Below the pieces are notes generated by a model. That model was not told the DNA's origin. It saw nothing but the letters and a program-made list of their open reading frames with translations, and did not search any database. 63,624 nucleotides of DNA from a virus: positions 1 through 63,624 of the IMG/VR virus record IMGVR_UViG_3300046167_000634. One strand, given 5' to 3'. Positions 10,145 through 21,504 of the stretch are shown here, piece after piece (positions within the stretch are counted from its first letter, which is position 1; each line of letters begins with the position of its first letter). The position numbers were made by a program, and so were the translations under genes.

Positions 10145-10900
10145 ATGGCAAAAACAAAAACCGCTACAGAAGTAGCACCAAAATGGGAAGTGAAAGATCG
10201 CTTATATGTACTTAGAAGCGGCAAATCTCCCCTAACATACACAATTAAATCAAGAAACTTATATTGGTTTGATAATGAAAAAGGGTATGAAAGAGAAGTT
10301 AAATATGCTGTAAATCAAAAAACACCTTTTGTAGATGAATTTAAAGGTGATGCAAAATTAGAGCATATTGTTTTTAAAGATGGCGCTTTATTTGTTCCAA
10401 AAGAAAAACAAACTTTACAAAAATTATTATCTCTATATCATCCTTTAAGAAATAGAACTTATTCAGAAGTAGACAACGTTAAAGAAGCTGAGGATCAGTT
10501 GGACATTTTAGAAATGGAAATTGACGCGCTTCAGGTTGCAAAAGAAATGGATATTGACCAAGCAGAAGCTATTCTAAGAGTAGAAATAGGTAATAAAGTT
10601 TCTAAAATGACTTCTAAAGAACTTAAAAGAGATTTATTATTATTTGCAAAAAGCAACCCTGGTTTATTTTTAGAATTAGCGAATGACGACAATATAAATG
10701 TTCGCAACATGGGGATTAAAGCTGTTGAGCAAGGCGTGATTATTTTATCAAATGATCAACGCACATTTAAATGGGCTAGTAATGACAAGAAATTAATTAC
10801 AGTACCATTTGATGAAAACCCGTATTCAGCACTAGCTGCGTACTTTAAAACTGATGATGGTATAGAAGTATACCAATCAATCGAAAAAAGACTTAAATAG
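10145..10900 (+). CDS. Conserved head-region protein, function unknown (251 aa)
   Basis: Follows the capsid gene and its terminator. The N-terminal half is beta-rich (KDRLYVLRSGKSPLTYTIKS, a GYEREV segment) and contains a segment promising a small domain that contacts capsid or DNA. Residues ~100-150 are helical, and the C-terminal part has ANDDNINVRNMGIKAVEQG. Similar proteins occur after the capsid gene in marine and Bacteroidota phages, as far as I recall; none has a name I trust. No counterpart is seen in cassette B. Confidence 0.6.
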   Translation: MAKTKTATEVAPKWEVKDRLYVLRSGKSPLTYTIKSRNLYWFDNEKGYEREVKYAVNQKTPFVDEFKGDAKLEHIVFKDGALFVPKEKQTLQKLLSLYHPLRNRTYSEVDNVKEAEDQLDILEMEIDALQVAKEMDIDQAEAILRVEIGNKVSKMTSKELKRDLLLFAKSNPGLFLELANDDNINVRNMGIKAVEQGVIILSNDQRTFKWASNDKKLITVPFDENPYSALAAYFKTDDGIEVYQSIEKRLK

Positions 10901-10906
10901 TCACTC

Positions 10907-10945
10907 ATAGTGGTTAGGCCATCTTATGGGTGGCCTAACTATTAT
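10907..10945 (+). terminator. Strong 15-bp hairpin (terminator or RNA processing site)
   Basis: ATAGTGGTTAGGCCA pairs with TGGCCTAACTATTAT over 15 positions (two G-U pairs) around a 9-base loop. It occupies the gap between the gene ending at 10900 and the ring-protein start at 10959. A short AT-rich stretch rather than a pure T tract follows, so it could be a weak terminator or an mRNA processing/stability element. Confidence 0.55.
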
Positions 10946-10958
10946 TAATAAAAATATT

Positions 10959-11645
10959 ATGGCCGTAAGCATAGATACAGTATATCAAAGAGTTTTAGGA
11001 ATACTAAATAAAGAACAGCGTGGCTATATTACGCCGCAGGAATTTAACCTTATGGCTAATCAAGCTCAATTAGATATATTTGAGCAATACTTTTATGATT
11101 TAAATCAATTCACTAGAGTTGGTAGAATATCAAATGAATATGCAGATATAATTTCAAATATAGAAGAAAAAATATCTTTATTTGAAACTTCAAACACACC
11201 AACCGCTGCAAACGATATATTTCCAATACCTTCTGATCTTTATAGAATGGGCTCAATATTATACGGGAATGTAGAAGCAGAAGAAGTCAGTAAAAAAGAA
11301 TATAGCTATATAATATCTTCACCAATAGCTAAACCTACTAATGATTTTCCTATATATAAAAGAAATGTTGACGGTGTTTCTGTTTTTGGAGCAGCTACTA
11401 TAAATACCAATGTTACTTTTAACTATATCAAAAAACCTATTGAGGTTCAATGGGCATATACTTCCGTAGGTGGGGAAGCATTATACAATGCTACCAATTC
11501 ACAGAACTTTGAATTGCATGGGTCTGAAGAGACTGAGCTTGTAATTAAAATATTAGCAATGGCCGGTCTTATTATTAAAGACCCCTCTATATACCAAGTG
11601 GCATCAAGCGAAGAAAATAAAAAAATACAATTAGAAAAATCTTAA
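10959..11645 (+). CDS. Tail ring / tail tubular protein, cassette A copy 1
   Basis: The start at 10959 gives MAVSIDTVYQRVLGILNKEQ, which aligns with the start of the cassette B protein at 48505 (MSINVDTVYRTVLLVMNKEQ); an in-frame ATG at 10926 lies inside the hairpin and is less likely. Shared features include RGY(I/L)TP(Q/E)EFN near residue 22 and a C-terminal EL..IKILAMAGLI(I/V)KDP. About 229 residues, versus 318 in B, which has an extra beta-rich insertion. By position between head and muzzle it should form a ring connecting portal and tail. The tail tubular name is by analogy. Confidence 0.75.
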   Translation: MAVSIDTVYQRVLGILNKEQRGYITPQEFNLMANQAQLDIFEQYFYDLNQFTRVGRISNEYADIISNIEEKISLFETSNTPTAANDIFPIPSDLYRMGSILYGNVEAEEVSKKEYSYIISSPIAKPTNDFPIYKRNVDGVSVFGAATINTNVTFNYIKKPIEVQWAYTSVGGEALYNATNSQNFELHGSEETELVIKILAMAGLIIKDPSIYQVASSEENKKIQLEKS

Positions 11646-11648
11646 TAA

Positions 11649-12541
11649 ATGGGGTTATTTACACAAACACATCAACAATATTACGAAGGTTCCGATTACG
11701 GAAACTATCAGCATATAGAGCTTAAAGATATAGTAAATAACTTTATGGTGGCTTATGTGGGCGACGATAAGACTATTAAACACATTAAGCGTACTGATGT
11801 AGCTTTTCACGCTAGAAGAGCCATACAGGAGCTCCATTACGATACGCTACTGTCTTCAAAATCACAAGAAATAGAAATCCCACCTTCGCTTTTGTTTACG
11901 CTTCCGCATGATTATGTAAACTACGTAAAAATAACTTGGTTAGATCAAGACGGGAATTGAGCATAGAATATTGCCAAATAAACTAAGTAGTACTCCGCAA
12001 GGCGTATTTACAAGACAGTGATTATAACTTTTTATTTGATAACAACGGTAACTTATTGCAGCCAGCGCAATCTGAAACAGAAAGAAAATGGCAAATATTC
12101 ACGAGCTCCAATCGTGTATACGATAATAACCAAGTAGCGTTAGATGAGCTTCCTGATTATATGACTGTAACTGGAGGAAGATATGGGATTAAACCCAGGA
12201 GCTTGCTAATTCTAATGGTGTATTTTCCATAGATAATAATAGAGGTGTAATATCTTTTAGCGCTGATTTAGCGGGAAGAATAATAACGCTTAAATATGTA
12301 TCTGATGGGCTAGCTGAAGACGACGAAATGTTAGTACACAAATTTGCGGAAGAGGCGGTTTATAAGCATATAGCTTACGGCGTTGTATCTACAAAAGCAA
12401 ATATGCCTGAATATATTATTGCTAGATATAAAAAAGAAAGATTTGCCGCCTACAAGAAAAGCTAAAATTAGATTAAGTAATTATAAGTCTCACGAGTTTA
12501 TACAACTTATGAGAGGTAAGTCAAAACAAATAAAGCATTAG
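11649..12541 (+). CDS. Tail ring / tail tubular protein, cassette A copy 2 (about five single-base frame breaks)
   Basis: The first ~103 residues (MGLFTQTHQQYYEGSDYGNY) align with the cassette B protein at 49465. Coding similarity continues to the TAG at 12539-12541 only if single bases are removed near 11955 (GGG), 12012 (TTT), 12189 (GGG), 12198 (TT) and 12450 (CC). The repaired C-terminus includes YVSDGLAEDDEMLVHKFAEE and a stretch matching MPEYIIARYKKER, as in B. The breaks look like sequencing insertions, though genuine decay of this copy cannot be excluded. It ends one base before the muzzle start. Confidence 0.75.
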
Positions 12542-12542
12542 T

Positions 12543-15500
12543 ATGCCTGAATTAAAAAGATTTTTTACATCGGGTCGAATGAATAAAGACCTTGATGAAA
12601 GACTGTTACCTAATGGTGAATATAGAGACGCTTTAAATATTCAAATAGCAAATTCAGAAGGTGCTAATATAGGCGCTATTGAAAATATTCCAGGTAATTT
12701 AGGTATATATAATAATATATATAATGAAGGTACTAACACTTTTACAGAATGGGATTTAGCAACATCTGATTTAAATAAGTACGGGTTAAATACAAACACC
12801 GCACAAACTATTGGCGTTATAAGAGATACAGAAAATAAAAAAATATATTGGTTTGTTACAGCATCTAATATGGATGCTATTATTGAATACGATCAAATCA
12901 TAAACGTAGTATCACCTATACTTGTAGATAAAAACAATGTGCTAAACTTTTCTACAGATTATTTAATCACAGGAATTAATATAATTGATGGTTTGTTATT
13001 TTTTACAGATGATAACTCCGAACCTAAAAAAATAAATATTGATAAGTTTAAAACAGCTTCAAATGCTACAGGTTTTTCTGCACATACGCAAATTTACGGG
13101 AGAGATTTCATAGAAGAAGATGTAGTTGTTATTAAAAAATATCCATTAAAAGATTTAACTTACGAAGCCAAAACATCTTTAAGAGACGGGGTGGTTGAAA
13201 GTGTTTTAGTGCATGATTTTACTACCACAGATGATGACGGGGAAATAATACCTCTACCAACCACAACTGATCCGTTTGTTGTTACATTTAGTGGACTTCC
13301 TGATTTTAAAACTAATGATATAATTATATTAACATTAGATGACGAAAATATTGGCACTGAAGACGAAACCGTTATCAGGGTACTTATAACAGGAGACGAG
13401 GGATTAGCTGAAAATGAATTTGAAATAAAAATACAAGCAGTCCCTGGAGAGCTATCAGCAAGCAATGATAGATATAAAGCTGTGCTTGAAACACCTGAAC
13501 CGCCATTCCAATTTAAATTTCCAAGATTTTCTTATAGATATAAATATGCTGATGGCGAGTATTCTGCATTTGGGCCTTTTACTCCAGTTATATTTAAAGC
13601 TGATAGTTTTAGCTATGACGCTAAAAAAGGATATAATCTTGGCATGATAAACCAAGTGAGGCTTATTACATTGTCAAATTTTATAGATAGCAATATATCT
13701 TCTGAAATTATTGAGGTTGATATTTTATATAAAGAATCGGTTAATACGAATGTGTATACAGTACAAACGGTAAAAAAAGATGACGCCGTTTGGAGTGCTA
13801 ATAGCTATGATATTGGGTCTGAGTTAATATATAAAACCGTTGAAGCCAACCAAATACTAAGACCGTACGACAATGTACCCCGAAAGGCAAAAGCGCAGGA
13901 AATTACTGCAAATAGAATTGTATATGCAAATTATTTGCAAAATTACGATTATATTAATTTAGATGGCGCGGAATTAACACCTAAATTTGATGTAGCCATT
14001 ACGTCCTCAAATATAGAAGTTGTTGATGGTATTGCGGAATTTTCTATTAAAACACAACGTAATTACCAATTAGGTGTTGTTTATTTAGATAAATTTGGCA
14101 GACAATCGCCTATATTCACAGATATATCAGGCTCAAAAAAATTAAATAAAAGTTTAAGCAGCACATATAATAAAATTATAGCAAAAACTTTATCAAATTA
14201 TCCAAGCTGGGCTACTCATTTTAAATATTATATAAAAGAACCTAGCAATGAATATTATAATATTGCTATGGATAGATATTATAATGCAGAGGACGGCAAT
14301 GTTTGGATTTCTTTTCCATCAAGCGAAAGAAACAAAATAACAGATGAAACATTTTTAGAATTAAAAAAAGAGCATAATACTGGCACCCCTATAAAAACGC
14401 CGGCTAAATACAAAGTGCTTTCAATTGAAAATGAAGCGCCTGATTTTATTAAAGAAAAATTTGTATCAAAAGGATCTGTACAAACAAATTTTGAAGACGG
14501 TATTGTTCCGCAAAAAGATTTTGCTTATATTGAATTAACAAAAGAAGATTTTGATCAAGCATTTGAGGGCATAATAGGAGAATCTAATTTATATGTTAGA
14601 ATTAATGATTCAAGCAATATTAGCGATAAGGTTTCAATAAGCAGTATAATAACTAAGACCAATGGCAATAGCGATGATACTGTTAGAATATCTTTAGAAG
14701 AAAAATTAAATGAAACTGTAAATTTTGCTCAGGCAAGCGCTAATAGCGGAACCAATGAATTATTTTTAGAAATATTTAAAAAAATAACAGAATCAAAACC
14801 TGAGTTTGGCGGTAGATTTTTTGTAAAACTAAATAAAGATAATATACTTGAAGAAAGCTTAGAGCGTGAACTTGGGGAGGAAAATTATAGCATAAAATAC
14901 CAAAGAGGCTTTTTGTGGACTGAAAGAGGGAATCGCTCAAACGACTATTGGATACCCAGAGGCGGGTGGACAATATTTGAAGCAACACCCGACGCTATCC
15001 GCCCGTGGCCATCGTTTGCATATGATGTGCATAACGCTGAAAAAAAAGGGAAAGGAATAAATCCTGGACAAAAAACAATATCTATCGCATATATTGGGGG
15101 AGATGGTAAAAAAGATTATGGATCAGGATATTGGAAAGATAAAAAAAATGCTTTTTCTTCTTGGGGATTGGAAGGTAATTCTGTGGATCAGCTTGTCATA
15201 AGAAATTTTATACAAAATATTGGTAATAAATTTAGATTTAAAAATGATCCCACCGAGCCAAAACCTGTATATGAAATAAAAAATGTTAAACAATATGCTA
15301 TGAATCTTTATGATGGGGATGGCAAAAAGCGGGGTAAATTTGAATCTTCAAGGGCTTTGCGGTGGGATTTAACATTAGATAAAGAAATACAATGGTCTCC
15401 TACCTCTTTAATGACTAGTAATAGTTCTGATAGGGATCAAGAACAAGAAATTGAATTTTTACGTATTTATGACGAAGACGCAAAAGCTTTTTCTTCAGAA

Positions 15501-16728
15501 AATCCAGGTATTTTTGAAACTGAACCAGCCGAAGATTTAAACCTTGATTTATACTATGCAGCAAGCCAAGCATTCCCTATAGCAGAGCATGGGAATGAAA
15601 AAACTTTAAATTGGTATAATTGTATTTCATTTGGTAATGGTGTAGAATCAAATAGAATACGTGATGATTATAATGCGCCTACGATTGATAAAGGGCCTAT
15701 TGTTTCTTCTGTATTAGATGAACCTTATAGAGAAGAGCGTAGGAAATCAAGTTTTATATTTTCACAAATATTTAATTCTACTTCCTGGTATTAATAGGTT
15801 AAACCAATTTATACAAGCTGAAAACATCACAAAAGATTTAAATCCTGTGCATGGTAGCATACAAAAACTACATTCTAGAGATACAGATTTGGTTACTCTT
15901 TGTGAAAATAAATGTTTTAAGGTATTATCTAATAAAGATGCATTATTTAATGCAGACGGTAATACTAATGTAACGTCAAATTTCAATGTTTTAGGTCAAG
16001 CAATTCCTTATCTAGGTGAGTTTGGTATATCAAATAACCCGGAAAGCTTTGCTGATTACGGCTTTAGAAGCTATTTTGCTGATAAAAATAATGGCAACGT
16101 TTTAAGACTTTCAAGAGATGGCATAGAAGAAATTTCTACCAAGGGTATGTCCGACTTTTTTACAGACGAATTGCGTATAGCAAAAAATATTATAGGTAAC
16201 TTTGACGAGGTCAGCGGAAGCTATAATATTACTTTAAACAATAAAACAATATCATTTAAAGAATCTGTAGGTGGTTGGCCATCTAGAAAATCATTTATAC
16301 CAGAGCAAGGAGTGTCTTTAAATGGAGTTTATTACACGTTTAAAAATGGTATTATTTGGTCGCATAATAATCCCTTAAAAAATACTTTTTATGGAGGAGC
16401 AACAGCTAAATCTTCTGTTAAATTAATATTTAATGATTCATCTTCAAAAATTAAAAACTTTAAAGCAATAAGCTATGAGGGTGATACCAGCTGGCAAGCA
16501 ACTAAAATAGTAACAGATAATCAAGAAGGTGTTGTTACAGATTTTAAAGAAAAAGAAGGAATTTATTACAACTTTATAAAAGGTGTGAATAATACGTGGG
16601 ATGGTGCTCTGCAAGCTGGAACACTAAACTTTAAAGAGTTTTCTACACAAGGAATTGGTAATTTATTATCAATTTCAGGTGATGATAAAACAGAATTTGT
16701 ACTAACAGTATCTGAAAATAACGATTAA
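12543..16728 (+). CDS. Tail stabilization / muzzle protein, cassette A (one frame break)
   Basis: The N-terminus (NKDLDERLLPNGEYRDALNI, residues ~15-34) is a signature I associate with the stabilization (muzzle) protein of crAss-like phages and related podovirus-like phages. The first frame ends at 15794 after 1083 residues. Removing one base in TTCCTGG at ~15786 joins it to the frame ending at 16728, giving ~1395 residues. The joined C-terminal part (GEFGISNNPESFADYGFRSY, then VLRLSRDGIEEIS) aligns with the cassette B gene at 54759. The protein likely closes the tail tube outside the rings. The adhesin gene follows after one base. Confidence 0.85.
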
Positions 16729-16729
16729 T

Positions 16730-18985
16730 ATGGCATTAGTTAATTGCACTATAAATTCGCAGTCTTTAACAAAAACCGCAGGTGCTCAAATAGGATCGGA
16801 TAACGCGCAGCTAGTTATTACTCCAAACGATGGGTTCGTTGTTACCGCTGGTGATTTTACGAACAATACAGGCGTTTTATCTGGCGTGTCAAGTATATCA
16901 TTAAGTGATAGCGGTACTCCAGGCACGATTGGTAATACAGTTTTAGTAAGCGTGGATCTAGATGATACCTTTACTATGCCGAGCTCTGATACAAATATTG
17001 TTATTGATATTGACGGCAGTGCCCAATTAGCACAATTTTCTTTAACTGGTAACTACAATATATTACAAGAAAATACAACATCTAGTAATGGTAATACAAG
17101 TTACACCGCTACCGGCAACTATAACCAAACTGTATCGGTATTTACGAAAACAATAACAGCTTCTGCAAACTATTATTTTAAAAACTTGCCGTATTATTAT
17201 ATAGATAGTAATTATGAAAATAATTATACTGTAACTGAGGTAAATACAACTGATAGCAATGGTAATGTTACCGCTGTTACTTTTACAGTAACATTTTTAA
17301 TGCCAAACGAAAATGTATCTGGGGACACAATTTATTTTGTAGCGAACGCATCGCCTTTAACTATTGTATTAGAAGAAATATACAGTTATGCTATTGCAAC
17401 AGCTAATATACCTTCGAATGGTGTTATTAGAAATTTAGAGCTATTAGGTAATCCAAACGCGGATTTTAATATTACTATTGAAACAAATAATGGTGTTGCG
17501 CCTTTTAATACATACGATTTTACGACAAACGAATTTACTTCAGATGTAACGAGCTTAGGCGCTTCGGTTATGCCTGCTCAAGGATTTGTTGCTTATGATA
17601 TATTTTTCCCGCCATCTGTTGCGGACGTATATAAAATAACATTATCTGGTGATTTAAATTTGCCCGCAGCAAAACCAAATCCATTTACTATTTCGCAGTA
17701 TGGTGACATTGATATTACAGTAGGTATTGATTCTATCGACGGAACACTCTTTCTCAGGCAAGATCAAATTATAACAACGAGAGCTGGACAAAATAATTCA
17801 TTTAATAAAACACTTTCTTTTGAAGTTTTTACTGATCCATCTCTAAACAACCCACAGCTTTTGTACATAGGTAATCAACCAAATATAAGTGATTGGGTTA
17901 TTAGCGCTTTAGATGGCTCAGATATTGAAGTTCTTTCTACTAGTATAACAGGTAGTGGAACTAATACACTTACAGTAACTGTTGAATTAGGAATAATTGA
18001 AACAGGTACATCAAATGTTAATATATCACTTGATATAGACCCTTACTTTAATACACCACCAGTTGCTGTTGCAGATTCAGCTAGTGTTAATAAAGGCGAT
18101 GACGTAACAATAGATGTGCTAAGCAACGACAGCGATGCAGATGGTGACTCTTTAAGTATTACAATTGTTTCAAACCCAACTGCCGGCACAGTCGCTACCA
18201 ACGCAAGCAACCAGCTTGTATATACGCATGATGACAGCAACACTTTAGCAGACTCATTTACATATAAAATTTCTGATGGATTTAATTTCAGTAATATCGT
18301 AACTGTTACAATTGGTATTGGGGTTTTACCAGGCGAATCTATAAACGCGAGCGGCGCTGTAGGTGTTTATTTAGTCCCTATAGTTTTAGGTACTGAAGCA
18401 GGTACATATAAAGTTCATTTTAATGCAGCAAGCGTACCCGATAGGGTGCAAATATTATTTGATTCGGCAGGAATATCCAATAATTTAGCTGATATGGAAA
18501 TACAAGCAGACTCTTTATTTGTCGGGGGAGATACTTCCCCGCCTGCCGCAGGAAACTCAGGTTTAGTAGCCAATAACACAATTGCCGGCAATACATTTGT
18601 TAATAATATTATTAATAATGATTATGACTCTACAACTACCGTCCACACTTTAGATGAGTTTTTATATAATGGGTCTTCGTTTGATGCTACGAATAACACT
18701 GTAAGTATTGACTTCACCACTGATGATATTGCGGATAATAGTGCTAATCGTTCCAACGCTGTTCCTAATGGCCAAGGGCAAATTGGTGTACAAAACCTTG
18801 TATATACAAGTATTTCTGATACAACTGGCACATCTAATCTTAATTATGCTGATGGAAATATTTGTATTACATTTACAAAAACAGCTACTACGGCATTTAA
18901 CGGGTATATTAGAGTTTATGGAATGACCACTCCGACTGGTATTACTTCGTGGAGAATATTCCAAACTGAATTTGTAACATCATAA
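16730..18985 (+). CDS. Large tail adhesin with cadherin-like / Big-type domain
   Basis: The 751-residue protein is rich in Thr, Asn, Gly and Val with beta-sandwich character and no signal peptide. Residues ~440-535 contain NTPPVAVADSASVNKGD, then LSNDSDADGDSLSI and DSFTYKISDG, the hallmark of cadherin-like (VCBS/tandem-95-type) Ca-binding repeats of surface adhesins. The C-terminal ~200 residues are a separate beta-rich domain. It is inserted between muzzle and the 107-residue protein; cassette B has no gene there but has a cadherin-like insertion inside its muzzle. Likely an exposed tail appendage that binds the host surface. Confidence 0.7.
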   Translation: MALVNCTINSQSLTKTAGAQIGSDNAQLVITPNDGFVVTAGDFTNNTGVLSGVSSISLSDSGTPGTIGNTVLVSVDLDDTFTMPSSDTNIVIDIDGSAQLAQFSLTGNYNILQENTTSSNGNTSYTATGNYNQTVSVFTKTITASANYYFKNLPYYYIDSNYENNYTVTEVNTTDSNGNVTAVTFTVTFLMPNENVSGDTIYFVANASPLTIVLEEIYSYAIATANIPSNGVIRNLELLGNPNADFNITIETNNGVAPFNTYDFTTNEFTSDVTSLGASVMPAQGFVAYDIFFPPSVADVYKITLSGDLNLPAAKPNPFTISQYGDIDITVGIDSIDGTLFLRQDQIITTRAGQNNSFNKTLSFEVFTDPSLNNPQLLYIGNQPNISDWVISALDGSDIEVLSTSITGSGTNTLTVTVELGIIETGTSNVNISLDIDPYFNTPPVAVADSASVNKGDDVTIDVLSNDSDADGDSLSITIVSNPTAGTVATNASNQLVYTHDDSNTLADSFTYKISDGFNFSNIVTVTIGIGVLPGESINASGAVGVYLVPIVLGTEAGTYKVHFNAASVPDRVQILFDSAGISNNLADMEIQADSLFVGGDTSPPAAGNSGLVANNTIAGNTFVNNIINNDYDSTTTVHTLDEFLYNGSSFDATNNTVSIDFTTDDIADNSANRSNAVPNGQGQIGVQNLVYTSISDTTGTSNLNYADGNICITFTKTATTAFNGYIRVYGMTTPTGITSWRIFQTEFVTS

Positions 18986-18987
18986 TT

Positions 18988-19311
18988 ATGGGAAGTATAA
19001 CATTAAATTTTACAAATGATTTAAACGTATCTTTACAAAAAAATACAGACGACGCGGTATTTTTTCAAGATACTTCTAATAACATATACCAAATAGGTAA
19101 CTGTACAGATATAACAAATAACAGCATTACTTGTAATATTGCTGATAATGCATTGCGACCTACCGCTGGTGATTTTATATTTTTTGCTAAAAACAGAGAA
19201 ATAAATACCTCAGGTCTTTTGGGATATTATGCGGAGGTTGACGTAGAAGTTACATCAAATCAATTCAAAGAGCTATTTGCTGTAAACACAGAGGTGTCGT
19301 TAAGTAGCTAA
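18988..19311 (+). CDS. Small tail protein equivalent to the end of the cassette B muzzle part (107 aa)
   Basis: Starts 2 bases after the adhesin. Its C-terminus (KELFAVNTEVSLSS) and the preceding GYYAEVDVEVTS strand align with the C-terminal end of the cassette B protein at 54759 (RELFAVSTEYVQSSY after GFVATVTFSTAA). So in A this terminal domain is a free-standing protein separated from the muzzle by the adhesin gene. Function unknown; virion position inferred. Confidence 0.65.
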   Translation: MGSITLNFTNDLNVSLQKNTDDAVFFQDTSNNIYQIGNCTDITNNSITCNIADNALRPTAGDFIFFAKNREINTSGLLGYYAEVDVEVTSNQFKELFAVNTEVSLSS

Positions 19312-19351
19312 TAAATACGTAATTATAAATAACATAAAAATATATTAGAAT

Positions 19352-20011
19352 ATGGATCCAATGTCTATGATGTCAATAGCCAAAGCTGGGGCCGGGGCAA
19401 TATCTGGTTTAGCCCAAGGCCTTATTGGAGGTAGAAAGCGCCGAAGAGAAGAGCGTGCAGCGCAGGCTGAATTTAATCGTATGAAAGAACGTTTTATGGG
19501 ATTAGATACATCTAACCCATATGCAAATATGGAAAACGTATATGAAGACCTTACTGTTAATACACAGGCCGCTGAATTCGCTGCTCAACAGCAACAACAA
19601 GGTACAGCTAATATATTGGGGGGATTACAAGGTGCGGCTGGCGGTTCTGGCATTGCTGCTTTAGCACAAAGTTTAGCCCAACAGCAATCTCAAGCGGCCC
19701 AGCAAGCAAGCGCATCTATTGGCGCGCAAGAAGCAAGGAACCAAGCATTAACCGCGCAGGGTGCTGCTAGTATACAATCTCAAGAGCGTCAAGGAGAAGT
19801 TTTATCTCGTCAAATGGAGCAACAAAAAACAAACGCATTACTGCAAATGTCTGCCGGTAGGTTACAACAAGCCAAAGCGGCAAGACAACAAGCAACACAA
19901 TCTTTAATAGGTGGTATTACTGGTGCCGCTGGATTAGCGGGTGGTGCCGCTATAGCAGGCAAAGGAAATTTAGGTGAAGGATTTAGAGAAATGGCGGGAA
20001 TGGGAAACTAA
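19352..20011 (+). CDS. Small internal virion (ejection) protein, cassette A
   Basis: 219 residues: a hydrophobic Gly/Ala N-terminal segment followed by a basic run (GGRKRRREER), a DTSNPYANMENVYEDLTV motif, and a long Ala/Gln-rich coiled-coil body. The cassette B protein at 56586 shares the plan: Gly-rich start, basic segment RSARRRRKAAEAK, NPYANIGVATQAAE, then Gln/Ala-rich helices. Proteins of this type lie before the giant genes in marine phages and are usually annotated as internal virion proteins that are ejected with DNA; that role is by analogy. Confidence 0.7.
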   Translation: MDPMSMMSIAKAGAGAISGLAQGLIGGRKRRREERAAQAEFNRMKERFMGLDTSNPYANMENVYEDLTVNTQAAEFAAQQQQQGTANILGGLQGAAGGSGIAALAQSLAQQQSQAAQQASASIGAQEARNQALTAQGAASIQSQERQGEVLSRQMEQQKTNALLQMSAGRLQQAKAARQQATQSLIGGITGAAGLAGGAAIAGKGNLGEGFREMAGMGN

Positions 20012-20022
20012 CGGCACCGATA

Positions 20023-20151
20023 ATGGATAAGACCTCTCAAACTGATCTTTTAAAAATTATAAACCCAATGGTTGGAATGGATTTTTCAGGACAAAAAATA
20101 ACCGCGGATACTTTTAAATCCACAGGAAATTATACAGAATATGGCAATTGA
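20023..20151 (+). CDS. Short open reading frame (42 aa)
   Basis: ATG at 20023 gives MDKTSQTDLLKIINPMVGMD and a stop at 20149-20151, which overlaps the next start by 11 bases. It fills an otherwise empty 129-base gap and its composition is protein-like, with a mix of charged and hydrophobic residues. No homolog in cassette B is seen and no function can be given. Confidence 0.5.
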   Translation: MDKTSQTDLLKIINPMVGMDFSGQKITADTFKSTGNYTEYGN

Positions 20152-21499
20152 TTATTTTAAAATAGGACAAATTTCCGGTAAACAATTTACTGATGTAACG
20201 GGGGCTGTTGAAAAAGGGCTTGAAGCTGGTTTTAAACCATTAGTAGAATGGCAAAAGAAAAGAGATAAGTTTGATGCAGACTACGCAAGATTGCTACAGT
20301 CTACCCCAAACATTGATAACTTACCTGAGCTACCTTCTAATTATTTACCTAAAGCTTCTGAATGGCTTATTAGCAAACAACAAGAATATGCCGCAAATGC
20401 CCGAACTACAATAAAAGCTAGACCAGGATCGCCTGAATATCAGCAAGCAGTAATGAACATGAATAATATTAAAAGTTCCGTTGCAAATTTAAAATCTAAT
20501 TTAACAGGTATTAATACAGAACGCAAAGAGTTTTTGAAATCAAAAGACACGGGCGAAGTATCGCTAGGTTTTCAAAATGCAGATATATACGAAGCTTACG
20601 GACCCAACGGCGCTATAACAGCTATTGATGCTAATGGCAATGTTGCTCTAACAGGTGATGGTGGTAAAAGCTTTAATTGGAACGAAAGGCAAGAGTTTTT
20701 TAACAAAAGTGGCAAAGTGGCTAAAGAATTATTTTCATCTGCAGATATTGCGTTAAAAGAAGGCGAAGCTGGAAAACAAAGAGATTTAAGCTATTATAAT
20801 AAATATTCAACAGCTATTCTTGCTCAATATGATTTGCCAAAAATTAAATCATTAGTATTTGATGAGCTCGATAATACAGACACAAAATTATCAGAAGATA
20901 CGGGATTAGTTTCTTTAATAAATTCACCAACACCAAATTTACCAGAAATAAGACAAGCTCTAGCCTCCAAGCTTGGGCGCGCATTTTTTGATGTTAATGC
21001 ACAAGGTTTTAAAAAATACAGTGATAAACAAGCTGAAGCTTTAGACGCGAAGCAGTCTCGTGCTGGGCGCGGATCTTTAACCCAAGCTCAAATTGATAAA
21101 AGAAATGAAAATAAAGCTAAAAAAAATAGGCTAGATGATGCGTTTTTATCTGCTTTTGAAAGTTTTTCTAAAGGTAAATTAAAAGCCGGAGCATTTGAAA
21201 ATATTAAAACCTTATTAGGTAATCAAGTAGATATTGCTCCTGTAGATTTAAATAGAGGTATATTTACAATAAAATATAAATCTGCTCCAACTGATCCTGA
21301 ATTTGTTTCTGCAACTATTAATTTAAGTACAGAAAAAAGCTTGCAAACTTTATATGATTTAGCAGATTTAAGAGAAAACGTAGACTATGAAGGTTTACCA
21401 ATTTCAATAACTTCCACGGGTAAGAATGTAGGCCCTGCAACCTTAGAAGAAACTAGAACAGAGCCTATAAATGAAGAGTTCTTTACTTTAGAAAAATAA
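20141..21499 (+). CDS. Internal virion protein candidate, cassette A (452 aa)
   Basis: A soluble, mostly helical protein with a basic/acidic mix (PLVEWQKKRDKFDADYARLL near residues 34-55) just upstream of the giant gene. The cassette B protein at 57343 holds the same position and has a comparable size (495) and similar helical start (AIIARQKKLEERLKKDNEDL), but sequence similarity is weak by eye. By position a component of the ejected internal complex or of the tail tube interior; unknown otherwise. Confidence 0.6.
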   Translation: MAIDYFKIGQISGKQFTDVTGAVEKGLEAGFKPLVEWQKKRDKFDADYARLLQSTPNIDNLPELPSNYLPKASEWLISKQQEYAANARTTIKARPGSPEYQQAVMNMNNIKSSVANLKSNLTGINTERKEFLKSKDTGEVSLGFQNADIYEAYGPNGAITAIDANGNVALTGDGGKSFNWNERQEFFNKSGKVAKELFSSADIALKEGEAGKQRDLSYYNKYSTAILAQYDLPKIKSLVFDELDNTDTKLSEDTGLVSLINSPTPNLPEIRQALASKLGRAFFDVNAQGFKKYSDKQAEALDAKQSRAGRGSLTQAQIDKRNENKAKKNRLDDAFLSAFESFSKGKLKAGAFENIKTLLGNQVDIAPVDLNRGIFTIKYKSAPTDPEFVSATINLSTEKSLQTLYDLADLRENVDYEGLPISITSTGKNVGPATLEETRTEPINEEFFTLEK

Positions 21500-21504
21500 T
21501 AATC

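Noticed and set aside
10926-10958. Upstream start for the ring protein at 10959
   Set aside because: It falls inside the 15-bp hairpin, and the cassette B homolog starts at the position matching 10959.
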